DNA of 64,000 bases from Trichomonas vaginalis G3 (GCF_026262505.1 NC_067204.1:10263797-10327796); one strand, 5' to 3'. Numbered from the stretch's first letter, positions 7,714 through 18,008 are shown. The notes: generated by a model from the letters alone, not told the origin. A program made the numbers and translations.

Positions 7714-9209
7714 CTATATATATAGCTTCTTTTATAAATGATGAAAAATAAATTATTTTAAAATTAATGTTAATTTTTTTAATGTGTTTATTTCATTATG
7801 TATGGGTTGAGTGTAAATGTCTTACAATTTTGAACATTTTTAAATCTTGATTTATTCAAAAACGTAAGAATAAAAACCGTAAGAATCATACATTTTTTAC
7901 TTCATATGTAAAAAAAAATGATACAAAATCGTTCAATATTGTATGAATTCTTACGTTTACAAAAAAAGTCACACAACCCGCACTCATATACTACTAAAAA
8001 AAAATCATTATACAAAATGATTAAGCTATCCGTGCGATTCCATAAAGAAGGCAACAAATGTATCTCAAATGGTCAAATATTATAAAATATCTGTTCAAAA
8101 TAATCGCAAAATTCAGAAGAAAGGGCAAAGCATAGTGAAGCATTCTCATACCATAAGAATTTTTCGTATTATTTACCTACATAATGATTAATACTCCTTT
8201 CAAATAAACATTTTTATACAATTTCACATTTTTTATATTTCCTTGAGATTACTTCATAGGTGGATTATATTTACTCCATAAATATTTGAGAAATCTTTGT
8301 TTTAAGATTCCAAAAAAAAATTCAAAAAATTTAAAATCAGAATCAAAATTTTACTGTTTATCTTCAAAAAACTAATTTATGAAAAAATTTGGAGAATGAA
8401 AACGTATAAAAATATGCATGGTTTATAAATTATTGAAAAAATATATCCAAATTGCATTAAATTTTGAATATTACAATTAAACCTTAGAATTTTATGATAA
8501 TTTCGAATAATTCATCATAATTAAGATTAGGTATCTATAACATATAGTTAAATTAAAAACATTTTATAATTATAAAATAAAGTAAACATTTACAAAAATT
8601 AACTACTTGTAATATAGATCAAAAGACAATAAATTAGAAGTTAAGAAGTAAGTTGCACGAAAATTGGATCCAGTTCAGTAATGCGAGAATATGGATATCA
8701 TAAGTTTTAATTCATGCTAAATTGTGGTTGAGTTTCTAATTTGCTAATGAAGTTATTGGTTAGCGTGATGAAAACAACCGTAGTTTTTATGTTTTTTTTT
8801 TTTGAGAATTGCAATATATTTTGAGAAAGTAAGATATTTGTAATGGCTCATATATATCTATAATATAACTAGATTAGGAGGATTTTTGTCGAGCCATTTT
8901 GGAGTCGATAATTCTGACCCAATCAAGCTAACTCTTGATAGCATAAGCCTAAGGACCATACGATAATAGGAATCTTCTCTAGTTTATACTGAAATTCATG
9001 ATGTCGAGATAATTTTAAATAATTTTGGGAGTAGATTTTAATTTTGGTCAAAATTAGACAATGGAGATTCTAGAGTCATGAGTATAGAAACAAATTACAT
9101 CAATTCCATAGTCGATGATTTATCACTAAGACCAGAGCAAAGTGATAAAGAGGCATATGAAAATGAAACATTGGTGTCATTTTTTTACAAATAATATTTT
9201 TTTTCATAA
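7714..9209. other. Long AT-rich intergenic region; no gene found
   Basis: No convincing coding frame is present. A weak inverted repeat containing ACGTAAGAA lies between about 7858 and 7951, near the presumed right end of element A. A 50-codon open stretch near 8034-8184 has no start or recognised motif. The final part (9177-9209) carries the promoter of the H2B-like gene. Confidence 0.5.
9177..9184 (+). promoter_or_regulatory. Trichomonad initiator-like element
   Basis: TCATTTTT lies 26 bp before the ATG at 9210. It fits the known trichomonad initiator consensus TCA(C/T)T(T/A), which sets the transcription start in T. vaginalis. Confidence 0.5.
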
Positions 9210-9782
9210 ATGGATCCTCGGGGGTCAAAACAATATAATAGGATGCAACCACCTCCTCCACCACCTAATGCACAAGGTCCTCAGAATGGATGTTTTCCGG
9301 GTCAAGTTTTTCAAGAAATTTTAAAAGAAATAGTCCCAGATGCATCTTTTTCAGCAGATTCTCTTAAACTTCTAGATTGGATGACAGCATTTATTACAAG
9401 TAATTACATGTACCGTCTCAAAAGAAGTCCAGTAATTACAGAAGAACTAATATTATCAGTTTCAGACTTTATTGCAGCCCGACTGAATCAAGGAGTTGAC
9501 AAAGTTCCTTTACCACCAGAAATGCCTCTAAATTCTGGTATGGGACAATATAACCAAATACAAATGCAAACAATGCCTCAAATGAATCAAATGCCATACG
9601 GAATGCAACCAAATCAGATGCCTATGTGTCAAATGGGATATGGAATGCAAATGAATCAGGTGCAGATGCCTCAAAATCAATACGGCATGCCAATGCAACA
9701 GCCAATGCCACAAGTTAATCAAAGGCATAGCCAAAGACTGAACGCAATTAAAAGATTCAAAGAAAGTCAAGAAAATCAATAA
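9210..9782 (+). CDS. H2B-like histone-fold protein with Met/Gln/Pro-rich tail
   Basis: The protein is 190 residues. After a Pro-rich N-terminus (MQPPPPPPNAQ), residues about 32-95 read like a divergent histone fold. ILKEIVPDASFSADSLKLLD aligns in style with the H2B start 'VLKQVHPDxxISxxAMxxMN', and SPVITEELILSVSDFIAARL with 'xTITSREIQTAVRLLLPGEL'. The C-terminal 90 residues are a low-complexity tail rich in Met, Gln, Asn and Pro with repeated QMN/QMP and YGMQ units. A canonical H2B has a basic tail, which is absent, so this is not a core histone in the usual sense. It may be a TAF-like or NF-Y/Dr1-like transcription factor subunit or a specialised histone variant. The fold call is by eye. Confidence 0.5.
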   Translation: MDPRGSKQYNRMQPPPPPPNAQGPQNGCFPGQVFQEILKEIVPDASFSADSLKLLDWMTAFITSNYMYRLKRSPVITEELILSVSDFIAARLNQGVDKVPLPPEMPLNSGMGQYNQIQMQTMPQMNQMPYGMQPNQMPMCQMGYGMQMNQVQMPQNQYGMPMQQPMPQVNQRHSQRLNAIKRFKESQENQ

Positions 9783-10281
9783 TATCCATTTTAATGTCTA
9801 TTTCGAATTAATTCACAAATAACGACTACTCCAAGAAAAAATACACCGAATTTTACCTTTAATTAATACAATTATTTGAAAAATATTATATTGTCTGTTA
9901 TTTTTTTTATATTTGTTAAAATGTTAATATTTCACCATAAATTGCAAGCTAGAGCTTATCATTTTTTGATCATTAATTGAATTTATAAGATTCAAAAATT
10001 ATTTTTTCTTTTAAACACATAAAATGATCTGATTATATGAAATCCTGATGCTATATATTTATCCTGAGTTATTGCTTTGAGATCGCGGCAATGATTTATA
10101 TTTTTTTTATTCGCAAATTGCTTATATATCTACACAATTCTTATATCACATGCAGTATCACATGTAAAACCTATATTTATGCAAAAAATCCGAAAATCTA
10201 ATTAAGAAAGTCTCCGAAAAGCATCCTGCCACTCAATGATGTGTTCACTTTTTGTCCGGATTTTAAATTTAAAAATTTTCA
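9783..10281. promoter_or_regulatory. Intergenic region with initiator before prefoldin gene
   Basis: This is AT-rich DNA with no coding frame. TCACTTTT at 10245-10252, 30 bp before the prefoldin ATG, fits the trichomonad initiator. Confidence 0.4.
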
Positions 10282-10734
10282 ATGTCAGCACCAGCAGATC
10301 AAGGCGTCCCTGTTACATCTCTTAATATTCAGCAGATTATGAACCTCAAGAAGCAATTTGAGGAAGAACTTACACAATTACAAGCTACAATTACACTTAC
10401 AAATGAAACAGTACTTAAGACACAGCAAGCAAAGAACGAATTAAAGCAGTTTACAGCCGTTGAGACAGGAAAGACAATGCTTGTCCCAATTACTGAAAGT
10501 CTTTATGTTACAGGAACAGTTTCATCACAAAAGAGACCAATTATCGAACTTGGTACTGGCTACTTTGCTGAAACAAGTGTAGAAAAGGCAGAAGCATTCT
10601 TCAACCGTAGATTGAAGAGATTAAATGCACAACAAGAAAATCTTAGAAATTCATTCAAGGAAAAGCAACAACAATATCAAATGGTTGTTCAAGTTGCAAA
10701 CCAAAAGATCCAAGCTACACAGCAAAAGCATTAA
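10282..10734 (+). CDS. PFDN5: Prefoldin subunit 5 (alpha-type)
   Basis: The 150-residue protein has the alpha-prefoldin plan. An N-terminal coiled coil (LNIQQIMNLKKQFEEELTQL) is followed by the two-hairpin beta region with MLVPITESLYVTG and ELGTGYFAE, then a C-terminal coiled coil (EAFFNRRLKRLNAQQENLR). The L-V-P-x-x-x-S-L-Y-V and G-T-G-Y-x-x-E signatures are characteristic of subunit 5. It is part of the cytosolic hexamer that hands unfolded actin and tubulin to the CCT chaperonin. Length matches the family. The start at 10282 is the first ATG in frame. Confidence 0.9.
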   Translation: MSAPADQGVPVTSLNIQQIMNLKKQFEEELTQLQATITLTNETVLKTQQAKNELKQFTAVETGKTMLVPITESLYVTGTVSSQKRPIIELGTGYFAETSVEKAEAFFNRRLKRLNAQQENLRNSFKEKQQQYQMVVQVANQKIQATQQKH

Positions 10735-10843
10735 ATGATATTGTTTATACTAAAATATATCATTTTTTTTTTACTTGTACGAATTAACATATTAGTTTGT
10801 AGGTTAATTAACACAATAAACGAAATAATTTTATTCTTTAACT

Positions 10844-12478
10844 CTAATCTCTTTCATCATCTGCAAGTGATTTAAGAATTTCGTCTTTAGGTCTGAGCAA
10901 CTTAATTAAGAAATCACCAGTGTTGTTATCAGTCTTTTCAATATTAATATCATTAGTATTTGCAAGCATTAATGATGAATAAAATACTCTGGAGACTTCA
11001 TGAGTTAAAAGTCCAGATGTTAAGTTTGAAAGTGTGGCTTCACCACCTTTGGCATCAACCATTGTAACAATCCACTTTCTTGTTTCTGTAATATCGAATT
11101 TTCTTCTTTTGGATTCATTTTCAAGAACTGGAGAGATCTTCTTCTCCCATTCGCTGAGTTTCTTAACAGATTCACTTGCAATTGTTTGTTTCTTGCCGTC
11201 TTCGATCATTTGAAGAACGGCCGTTCTGCAAATTTCTGAATAATTGGAAATAGGATCATGTGTTTCCTCAAGAAGCATTGGTGGAACAGGAAGCTCTTCT
11301 TCGCTGTCCTCCATGGCCGGTGGTGGAGCTTCTGTGTAAATTTCAAGATCTTGTTCAATATGAGCGCGGCCATTTTCAACAGGAATGGCTTCTAAAGCAC
11401 GCATATCTTGTTCGTGCTCCAACTTTTCGCGGTAATTTTTGACTTTTTCGAAGAGTTCATCAAAGATATCAAGATTAAATGGTCTTGTGAACGAAGTTGG
11501 CTGCTGTGGGATATCATCGAATGATGTAGGGATATGGACCTTTGAAAGTGGCTTAAATGGATGAGAAGTGAACGAAAGATTTGTTGCATCAGGATCAAGA
11601 AGTTTGTATTCTTGTCTCTCTTTCTTTTTCTTCTCTCTCTTCTTTGGCTGCTCTTTCTCTGCGGCTGCTGTTTCAACGTCTGCTGATACTTGGCCTGCTG
11701 ATTCTGTTGTTTCCCCTGCAGGAACTGATTCATCTGGTGGAGGAGGAAGATCATCGTCATCGGGCATAGGTGGAGCTCCGATATCAACGTCATCAGGTTG
11801 GGGAAGGGAGTCTTCTGCTGGTGGTTCTGGCGGCTTATTCGTTGGATCATCTTCTAAATCCGGTGCCATGAATTCAACATGAGGTTCTTGTGGTGTAAAA
11901 TCGGTAAATTTTTGAGATCCATCAAGGATAATAACACCATTTTCTTGGTTTGGAACATTATAAATTCTATAATTATTTTCTCCAGTTTGAGTCTTTGCAT
12001 CAAGAGAGTGTAAGAGGCAGAATGGAATCTTTGGCATAGTGGTGATTTCCAACCTTGGATCTTCTGTGTCTAAAACTGTTGTATCACAAGTATCTGGATC
12101 TTCAATTGGTGCCAATTTATCATCAATAACCCAATCAATTGTTTTACGAGTTCTCTTCTTATTTTGCTTTTCACCTTCCTCGGTTTCTGGTAATGTAACG
12201 GAATTTGTAACTAAATCGTATAAATGTTTGACTTTTTTAGCATAAATGTGTGTTGTACCTTGGATAAGAAGACCTGCTTGAGAAAAGTTTAATATATCTG
12301 GATTAAATTCTTGCGAGAGATCAATATGAGAAATATTTTCGAGATATGTATCCAAAACATCACCAAGTTGAATATTCCAAACGGCAGAAAGTTCTCTTAT
12401 AGGGCGAAGAAGTTCTTGAAAACGTTCGGGATCAATTGCCTGGCTCTGTGATGTAACCTGGCTTAATCCTTCCGTCAT
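10844..12478 (-). CDS. NCAPH2: Condensin-II complex subunit H2 (kleisin CAP-H2)
   Basis: The 544-residue protein opens with RFQELLRPIRELSAVWNIQL, and later FSQAGLLIQGTTHIYAKKVKHLYDLV, which match the CAP-H2 N-terminal signatures 'F-x-x-LL-x-PIRDL' and 'FNFAEAALLIQGSxxIYSKKVEYL'. The middle is acidic and Pro-rich (PPPPDE-type, residues about 205-265) and Lys/Glu-rich, typical of a kleisin linker. The C-terminal 110 residues form a winged-helix-like end (RKWIVTMVDAKGGEATL). It bridges the SMC2/SMC4 heads in condensin II during mitotic chromosome compaction. The gene is convergent with prefoldin, ending 110 bp from it. Confidence 0.85.
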   Translation of the reverse strand: MTEGLSQVTSQSQAIDPERFQELLRPIRELSAVWNIQLGDVLDTYLENISHIDLSQEFNPDILNFSQAGLLIQGTTHIYAKKVKHLYDLVTNSVTLPETEEGEKQNKKRTRKTIDWVIDDKLAPIEDPDTCDTTVLDTEDPRLEITTMPKIPFCLLHSLDAKTQTGENNYRIYNVPNQENGVIILDGSQKFTDFTPQEPHVEFMAPDLEDDPTNKPPEPPAEDSLPQPDDVDIGAPPMPDDDDLPPPPDESVPAGETTESAGQVSADVETAAAEKEQPKKREKKKKERQEYKLLDPDATNLSFTSHPFKPLSKVHIPTSFDDIPQQPTSFTRPFNLDIFDELFEKVKNYREKLEHEQDMRALEAIPVENGRAHIEQDLEIYTEAPPPAMEDSEEELPVPPMLLEETHDPISNYSEICRTAVLQMIEDGKKQTIASESVKKLSEWEKKISPVLENESKRRKFDITETRKWIVTMVDAKGGEATLSNLTSGLLTHEVSRVFYSSLMLANTNDINIEKTDNNTGDFLIKLLRPKDEILKSLADDERD

Positions 12479-13055
12479 TATTAAAATTTTAATAAACGTT
12501 CACCAGTGAACTATTCACCGTTTGTGAAACTTGGAAGGCTGCTTTTCCAATGAGATATCTATTGTATTTGTTTACATATTCTCCGTTTCTACATCTTCAG
12601 GAACTGTCCAAACCCTTGATTTGAATTCTCAATAGTAATCTCTAAATGAACACTATGTAGTTAGATTTTCCCCTATTGTACGAATGGATCATTCAGTTTG
12701 TTATCCTTGCTTCAGAACTTTGGAAAAAATTAAGTATTATCTTTGAAACAAACGAAGCACTGTCTTACATTTGAAATCATTTTTCTTTTTCAAATAGTAT
12801 TTGAAAGAATCTTCGAGTGCAACATCATTATATCTGCTTCTCTGCTTTAATATTGAACATAAAATGGAGTACAATTAGGAATATGACTGAAAATGAGATT
12901 TATATTGTTCTAAATTGAAATTTATGACATTTAGAATTAAAGAATCAAAAACAATAAATTTGAAAATTTACCAAACTAAATTTTTGAGTTGAAGGAGATT
13001 TTGACTCAAGCGAGGTCTTTTGTAAAATGCAATTATATGACTTTTAAAATTTTTC
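12479..13055. other. Intergenic region, no gene found
   Basis: This AT-rich stretch lies between the divergent CAP-H2 and ankyrin genes. No coding frame, tRNA or repeat is recognised. Confidence 0.5.
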
Positions 13056-15623
13056 ATGTCTGATCAAGACAACCTTCCAATCAAATACAGTGAATTGCGA
13101 AGTAAGTATAAATACTACATCGATTCATATAATGCGCTGTATAAGTTAACAACGAAAAGTGAAGAAAAATTAAACTCGATTTACAAAATGATCAAAACAG
13201 ATTTGATTGATTCAAAGAAACATCTCCCCACAATTATCATAAGAGACATTTTAGATATTATTCAGTATAATAATCGCTATACAAAGTCATATTTATCACT
13301 CGTCAAACGCGTTTATGATGATTATCATATCAGAGAGGTCAACAAAATTTCAACCATTTCCAACTACCTTTTTTATAAAGAATACGGAATTAAATTAAAC
13401 AAAAATGATGATTTCGAAAAAATCAAATTTAACAATCTGGACATTCTTACAGAAAATACAATTTTCAGATCAATTATGAATAATGACCTAGAAAGGTTCA
13501 TCTTTTTTACGGAGGTAGAAGGATTTGATAAAGATCAAATACTTAAAAGCGATTTATTTCTCATATATAACAAAGGATTTTCATTACTTGAATTATGTTG
13601 TTATTATGGTGCTGTTGATTGTTTCAAGTTATTAAGATCGAAATTCAGCTCAGAAATAACTCAAAAATGTCTATACTTTTCATTTTTAGGAGGAAATCCG
13701 GAGATCATGAGTGAATGTTTGAAATATCAAAAATCAAATCAATATGAATATTGCATGACATATGCAATTATTTCACACAACATTGATTTTGTTACATTCT
13801 TGATGAATGAATACAGTTTAAAGATCAATTTAAATTACTGCGGATGGCATCATAATCTTGAATCATTTTTGGTTTATTTTGATCAAACGAATGATATTAA
13901 CCAATGCTTTGTTGTTTCTGTGAGATTCAATATTCCATCTTTATGCGAATATTTTATTTCGCATGGGGCAAATATCAATGAAAAAAATTATTTAAACGAA
14001 ACCGCTCTTCATGATGCAGCACGTAATAATAGTGTAGAAATAGCAGAGCTTCTAATTTCACATGGTATAAATATCAATGATAAAAGTATATATGGAATAA
14101 CCGCTCTTCATTATGCAGCAGAATTTAATAGTAAAGAAACAGCAGAATTTCTTATTTCATATGGTGCAAATGTTAATGAAAAAAGTAGTTATTCAAGGAA
14201 CCCTCTTCATTATGCAACAGAGTTTAATAATAAAGAAATAGCGGAACTTCTTATTTCACATGGTGCAAATATCAATGAAAAAGATAAAGATAGAAAAACA
14301 GCTCTTCATATTGCAGCACATAATAATAGCAAAGAAACAGCTGAACTTCTTATTTCACATGGTATAAATATCAATGAAAAAGATAATATTGGAAGGACAT
14401 CTCTTTATATTGCAGCAGAAAATAATAGTAAAGAATTAGTTGAACTCCTTCTTTTACATGGCGCAAATGCCAATGAAAAAACTGCATTCCGAAAAACAGC
14501 TCTTCATTATGCATCAGAAAGAAATTATATAGATATTGCGCAACTTCTCCTTTCATATGGTGCAACTGTCAATGATAAAGACGATTATGAAAATACAGCT
14601 CTCCATTATGCTGCATGGAAGAATAGTAAAGAAATTGCGGAACTTCTTGTTTCATACGGTGCAAACGTAAATGAAAAAGACGGGAACAGAGAAACCGCTC
14701 TTCATAATGCAGCATTTTTTAATAATAAAGAAATAGTTGAACTTCTTATATCACATGGTGCAAAAATCAATGAAAAAAATAAAGATGGAAAAACCGCTCT
14801 TCATATGGCAGCAGATAATAATAGTAAAGATGCAGCCGAAGTTCTTATTTCGCATGGTGCAAATATCAATGAAAAAAATAAAGATGGAAAAACCGCTCTT
14901 CATATGGCAGCAGATAATAATAGTAAAGATGCAGCCGAAGTTCTTATTTCGCATGGTGCAAATATCAATGAAAAAAATAAAGATGGAAAAACCGCTCTTC
15001 ATATGGCAGCAGATAATAATAGTAAAGATGCAGCCGAAGTTCTTATTTCGCATGGTGCAAATATCAATGAAAAAAATAAAGATGGAAAAACCGCTCTTCA
15101 TATGGCAGCAGATAATAATAGTAAAGATGCAGCCGAAGTTCTTATTTCGCATGGTGCAAATATCAATGAAAAAAATAAAGATGGAAAAACCGCTCTTCAT
15201 ATGGCAGCAGATAATAATAGTAAAGATACGGCCGAAGTTCTTATTTCGCATGGTGCAAATATCAATGAAAAAGATAATGAAAGCGCAATTGCTCTCCATT
15301 CTGCAACATTGGGAAAAGGTAAAGAAGTAGTTGAACTACTTATTTCACATGGTGTAAATATCAATGAAAAAGATAAATCCGGAAAAACTGCTCTCCATAA
15401 AGCAGCAATTTTTAATTATAAAATAATAACCGAACTACTTATTTCACATGGTGCGAATATTAATGAAAAAGATAATGTTGGAAAAACCGCTCATCATTAT
15501 ACAGCGGATAATAATAGCATAGAAACAGCTCAACTTCTTGTTACCCATGGCGCAAATGTCCATGAAAAAGATAACGATGGAAGAACAGCTCTTCATATTG
15601 CAGCATTGAAAGATAATAATTAA
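13056..15623 (+). CDS. Ankyrin-repeat protein (trichomonad expanded family), 855 aa
   Basis: The N-terminal domain of about 300 residues (SELRSKYKYYIDSYNALYKL, YNNRYTKSYLSL, LLELCCYYGAVDCFKLL) is characteristic of the large trichomonad ankyrin family. From about residue 305 to the end there are some sixteen 33-residue ankyrin repeats of the form (E/D)KTALHxAAxNNxKExAELLISHGANINEK. Repeats at 14779-15273 are near-identical 99-bp copies. The frame ends at a TAA (15621-15623) inside a repeat, and coding-like ankyrin sequence continues to about 16200, so the protein is probably truncated. Ankyrin domains bind other proteins; the partner is unknown. A 164-bp tract is identical to the paralogue at 22195. 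Confidence 0.85.
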   Translation: MSDQDNLPIKYSELRSKYKYYIDSYNALYKLTTKSEEKLNSIYKMIKTDLIDSKKHLPTIIIRDILDIIQYNNRYTKSYLSLVKRVYDDYHIREVNKISTISNYLFYKEYGIKLNKNDDFEKIKFNNLDILTENTIFRSIMNNDLERFIFFTEVEGFDKDQILKSDLFLIYNKGFSLLELCCYYGAVDCFKLLRSKFSSEITQKCLYFSFLGGNPEIMSECLKYQKSNQYEYCMTYAIISHNIDFVTFLMNEYSLKINLNYCGWHHNLESFLVYFDQTNDINQCFVVSVRFNIPSLCEYFISHGANINEKNYLNETALHDAARNNSVEIAELLISHGININDKSIYGITALHYAAEFNSKETAEFLISYGANVNEKSSYSRNPLHYATEFNNKEIAELLISHGANINEKDKDRKTALHIAAHNNSKETAELLISHGININEKDNIGRTSLYIAAENNSKELVELLLLHGANANEKTAFRKTALHYASERNYIDIAQLLLSYGATVNDKDDYENTALHYAAWKNSKEIAELLVSYGANVNEKDGNRETALHNAAFFNNKEIVELLISHGAKINEKNKDGKTALHMAADNNSKDAAEVLISHGANINEKNKDGKTALHMAADNNSKDAAEVLISHGANINEKNKDGKTALHMAADNNSKDAAEVLISHGANINEKNKDGKTALHMAADNNSKDAAEVLISHGANINEKNKDGKTALHMAADNNSKDTAEVLISHGANINEKDNESAIALHSATLGKGKEVVELLISHGVNINEKDKSGKTALHKAAIFNYKIITELLISHGANINEKDNVGKTAHHYTADNNSIETAQLLVTHGANVHEKDNDGRTALHIAALKDNN
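14779..15273 (+). repeat. Five 99-bp tandem copies encoding one ankyrin repeat
   Basis: Five consecutive units start at 14779, 14878, 14977, 15076 and 15175. They are identical or nearly so at the DNA level; the last differs at GATACGG. Each encodes one 33-residue ankyrin repeat containing KTALHMAADNN. This is recent expansion by unequal exchange. Confidence 0.9.
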
Positions 15624-16120
15624 ATAGCCGAACTTCTTATTTTACATGGTGTAAATATCAATGAAAAAGATGAAGATGGGAAAACCGCTCTTCATTATAC
15701 AGCGGATAATAATAGCATAGAAACAGCCGAACTTCTTGTTACCCATGGCGCAAATGTCCATGAAAAAGATAACGATGGAAGAACAGCTCTTCATATTGCA
15801 GCATTGAAAGATAATAATTAAATAGCCGAACTTCTTATTTTACATGGTGCAAATATTAATGAAAAAGATAATGATGGGAAAACCGCTCTTCATTATACAG
15901 CGGATAATAATAGCATAGAAACAGCCGAACTTCTTGTTACCCATGGCGCAAATGCCCATGAAAAAGATAACGATGGAAGAACAGCTCTTCATATTGCAGC
16001 ATTGAAAGATAATAATTAAATAGCCGAACTTCTTATTTTACATGGTGTAAATATCAATGAAAAAGATGAAGATGGGAAAACCGCTCTTCATTATACAGCG
16101 GATAATAATAGCATAGAAAC
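15480..16120 (+). repeat. 198-bp tandem repeats carrying a stop codon
   Basis: Two-ankyrin units of 198 bp repeat about three times; the embedded stop codons are exactly 198 bp apart (15621, 15819, 16017). The nonsense mutation was therefore copied by tandem duplication after it arose. Confidence 0.85.
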
Positions 16121-16207
16121 GGCAAAACTTCTTATTTCATATGATGCAAAACTCAGTGAAAATGATAAGAATCGATTAAGCAGCACTTTGTTGTGCAGTA
16201 TTTCATA
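15624..16207 (+). pseudogene. Out-of-frame-stop continuation of the ankyrin gene
   Basis: The ankyrin reading frame continues in the same frame after the TAA at 15621-15623 for about six more repeats, with further identical TAA codons at 15819-15821 and 16017-16019. All three stops follow the same LKDNN context. The frame finally degenerates near 16207 (NRLSSTLLCSIS then stops). This is the dead 3' part of the 13056 gene. Confidence 0.8.
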
Positions 16208-16573
16208 ATAGCAATGAAATAACTAGACTCCTAATTTCAAAAGATGTCTCTCTTTCTTTTCTGATTTCTTTGAATGAATTTTATTCGAAATAAAAAATTA
16301 TTTTCATAATTATTCTTTATGAAAATAGAATACATCAAATTCATATAACCCATAAAAGCAACAGCAGATTTTGCGCTTTCGGATAATTTCATAATCTTCA
16401 TCGACACAATTTTGCCAAAATATGTTGTAACCCCCTTGACTGGAAGCTTGTAGATTGATCGAACTAATAGAATGAAATCACTAAATGTACTATCATCATA
16501 TCATTATTTTATTTAGGGGGATATCTCAAAATTAATTGGGTATCAACGATAATGACGATTATTTTTTAAAAAA

Positions 16574-16882
16574 ATGAGTGGAAGACTTGCAAAACTAGAG
16601 GAAGCAGAAGATCTTGTTATTGCAGTTCTTAATTATGCAGCCCAGGCCATCAAAGAATTGAAAGAAATTCAGGCAAATACAACAGAAAAGAAGGAAGAAT
16701 TTTTCCGTAATTCATATAAATACTATATCGAACTTCAAAAAGTCCAAGAAATACTTAAATCAGAACTTGACACAATTTCAAACGCTCAAACTCCAAGTAG
16801 AAGACCTGGAGTTGATCAGTTAGCAATTGCTTCGTGGGAGGCTAAAGTTATAGCTGAAAACTTACACGATCTTTTAGAGTAA
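16574..16882 (+). CDS. Mediator subunit 11-like protein
   Basis: This 102-residue, all-helical protein starts MSGRLAKLEEAEDLVIAVLN and continues AAQAIKELKEIQ, then a helix with YKYYIELQKVQEILKSELD. Order and spacing resemble MED11 ('RIKQLExIExxIAxVLQxAGxxLxEL' then 'FxxxLxxVExELxxQI'). MED11 pairs with MED22 in the Mediator head and contacts RNA polymerase II and TFIIH. Length is close to the family norm. Short helical proteins are easily misassigned, so the call is moderate. AACGATAATGACG upstream (about 16546-16558) resembles known trichomonad promoter elements of the Myb type. Confidence 0.5.
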   Translation: MSGRLAKLEEAEDLVIAVLNYAAQAIKELKEIQANTTEKKEEFFRNSYKYYIELQKVQEILKSELDTISNAQTPSRRPGVDQLAIASWEAKVIAENLHDLLE

Positions 16883-17063
16883 ATTGTTACAATTGTTATG
16901 CTTTTAAATATTATATATACTTTTCTATATATCTTTATGTTATATTATAATTCCGATTCATACTGAGATAACCTACATCTTAAAATGATATCAGTAAAAA
17001 TTCATACTTATTTAATATTAAATTAAAATACAAGATTTTACTATCAATAGAAAAATAAACAAA

Positions 17064-17528
17064 TTAATCGGAAACAAGCTTTGTTTCAATAGCATCGGCC
17101 GTAGGGACTCCATAGCGGAATCTGTAGAAGCGAGTGGAATAATTGTTAAGTTTAATAACGCCAATTATTCCGCCAATTAGTGCGCAAAAGTGAATTATTG
17201 CCATTGCGCTCATTGCTATATAATCGAACGCCGTACGTGAATCTACGAAGAACATCCATAAAATATCGATAACTATTGTCGGAATTAGAGTTAAAACAAT
17301 GAAGATGATAAAGAATTGAACATTTCCGGATCTGTATTGTGTAAATAATGCCATACGAATAATTTCTAATACTGAAAATAGGACATACATTGCAATAAAT
17401 TTTTCATCTGAAGTTCGTGTTGGAACTAAACATAAAAATAGTAGGATAACTAATATTGAATAATATTTGTTAATGCTAAGTATGGTCTCTACATATACAA
17501 GTCGTGGATCGCCACCAAAGAGTTGCAT
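17064..17528 (-). CDS. TMEM17/TMEM216-like ciliary transition-zone membrane protein
   Basis: The frame opens upstream at a GTG (17546), but the first ATG is at 17528, giving 154 residues starting MQLFGGDP. There are four membrane spans at about residues 20-40, 50-65, 70-95 and 105-130. FSVLEIIRMALFTQYRSGNVQFFIIF recalls the TMEM17 family signature 'E-x-x-R-L-Y-L-G-x-x-G-N-L'. Members sit in the transition zone at the base of cilia as part of the MKS/B9 complex. Trichomonads have several flagella, so the role fits. Homology is by eye. Confidence 0.55.
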   Translation of the reverse strand: MQLFGGDPRLVYVETILSINKYYSILVILLFLCLVPTRTSDEKFIAMYVLFSVLEIIRMALFTQYRSGNVQFFIIFIVLTLIPTIVIDILWMFFVDSRTAFDYIAMSAMAIIHFCALIGGIIGVIKLNNYSTRFYRFRYGVPTADAIETKLVSD

Positions 17529-18008
17529 CGATCCGTTTATAATCACTTATTTCAATTGGTGAGTGACCCTGAATTAAGTTTATTAACGAGATTATTTTCT
17601 AGTATTCTTAGAATAATCTCAACATGAGGGATATTTAATGGATTCTGAATAAAATGTTAGTTATTTTGAGAATAGCAATGTTTCATTTTTATCAAACACT
17701 GCTCCAAGACAGCTTCTATAATGAAAACATTAGTCATATCATTTGTCCAAATGATGATAGTATTGGATGATTGACAAGTGCAAAAATTACAATTCAAATA
17801 CCACAAAATTTTCCCTCAAGGTATTAAAACAAGAATTTTACTAGAACTTTACCTTACTTAGGCTTATGCGCATGATAAATAATGCAATAATGAATTATTT
17901 TTAATGGCCACAGTAAATTATTTCATTACATAAGACCAATTTCGAGTGATAGGTCTGTAGTAGTAAAAGTAATGCTTGTAGTTATGGCAAAATCTTTAGA
18001 GAAATTAT
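17529..18008. other. Intergenic region, no gene found
   Basis: AT-rich DNA between TMEM17-like and eS8 genes, which are both on the minus strand. No coding frame, repeat or RNA gene is recognised. Confidence 0.5.

Noticed and set aside
8034..8184. A short open stretch of about 50 codons resembling a helix-turn-helix
   Set aside because: No start codon, no recognised motif and no conserved context.
11260..12245. Antisense Ser/Gly-rich frames over the CAP-H2 gene
   Set aside because: Composition mirrors the acidic Pro-rich linker of the real gene.
14779..15273. CRISPR-like array
   Set aside because: Units are contiguous with no unique spacers and encode ankyrin repeats.
14737..15330. Long alternative frames over the ankyrin repeats on both strands
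   Set aside because: They arise because 99-bp exact repeats keep every frame open; the true frame has the ankyrin consensus.
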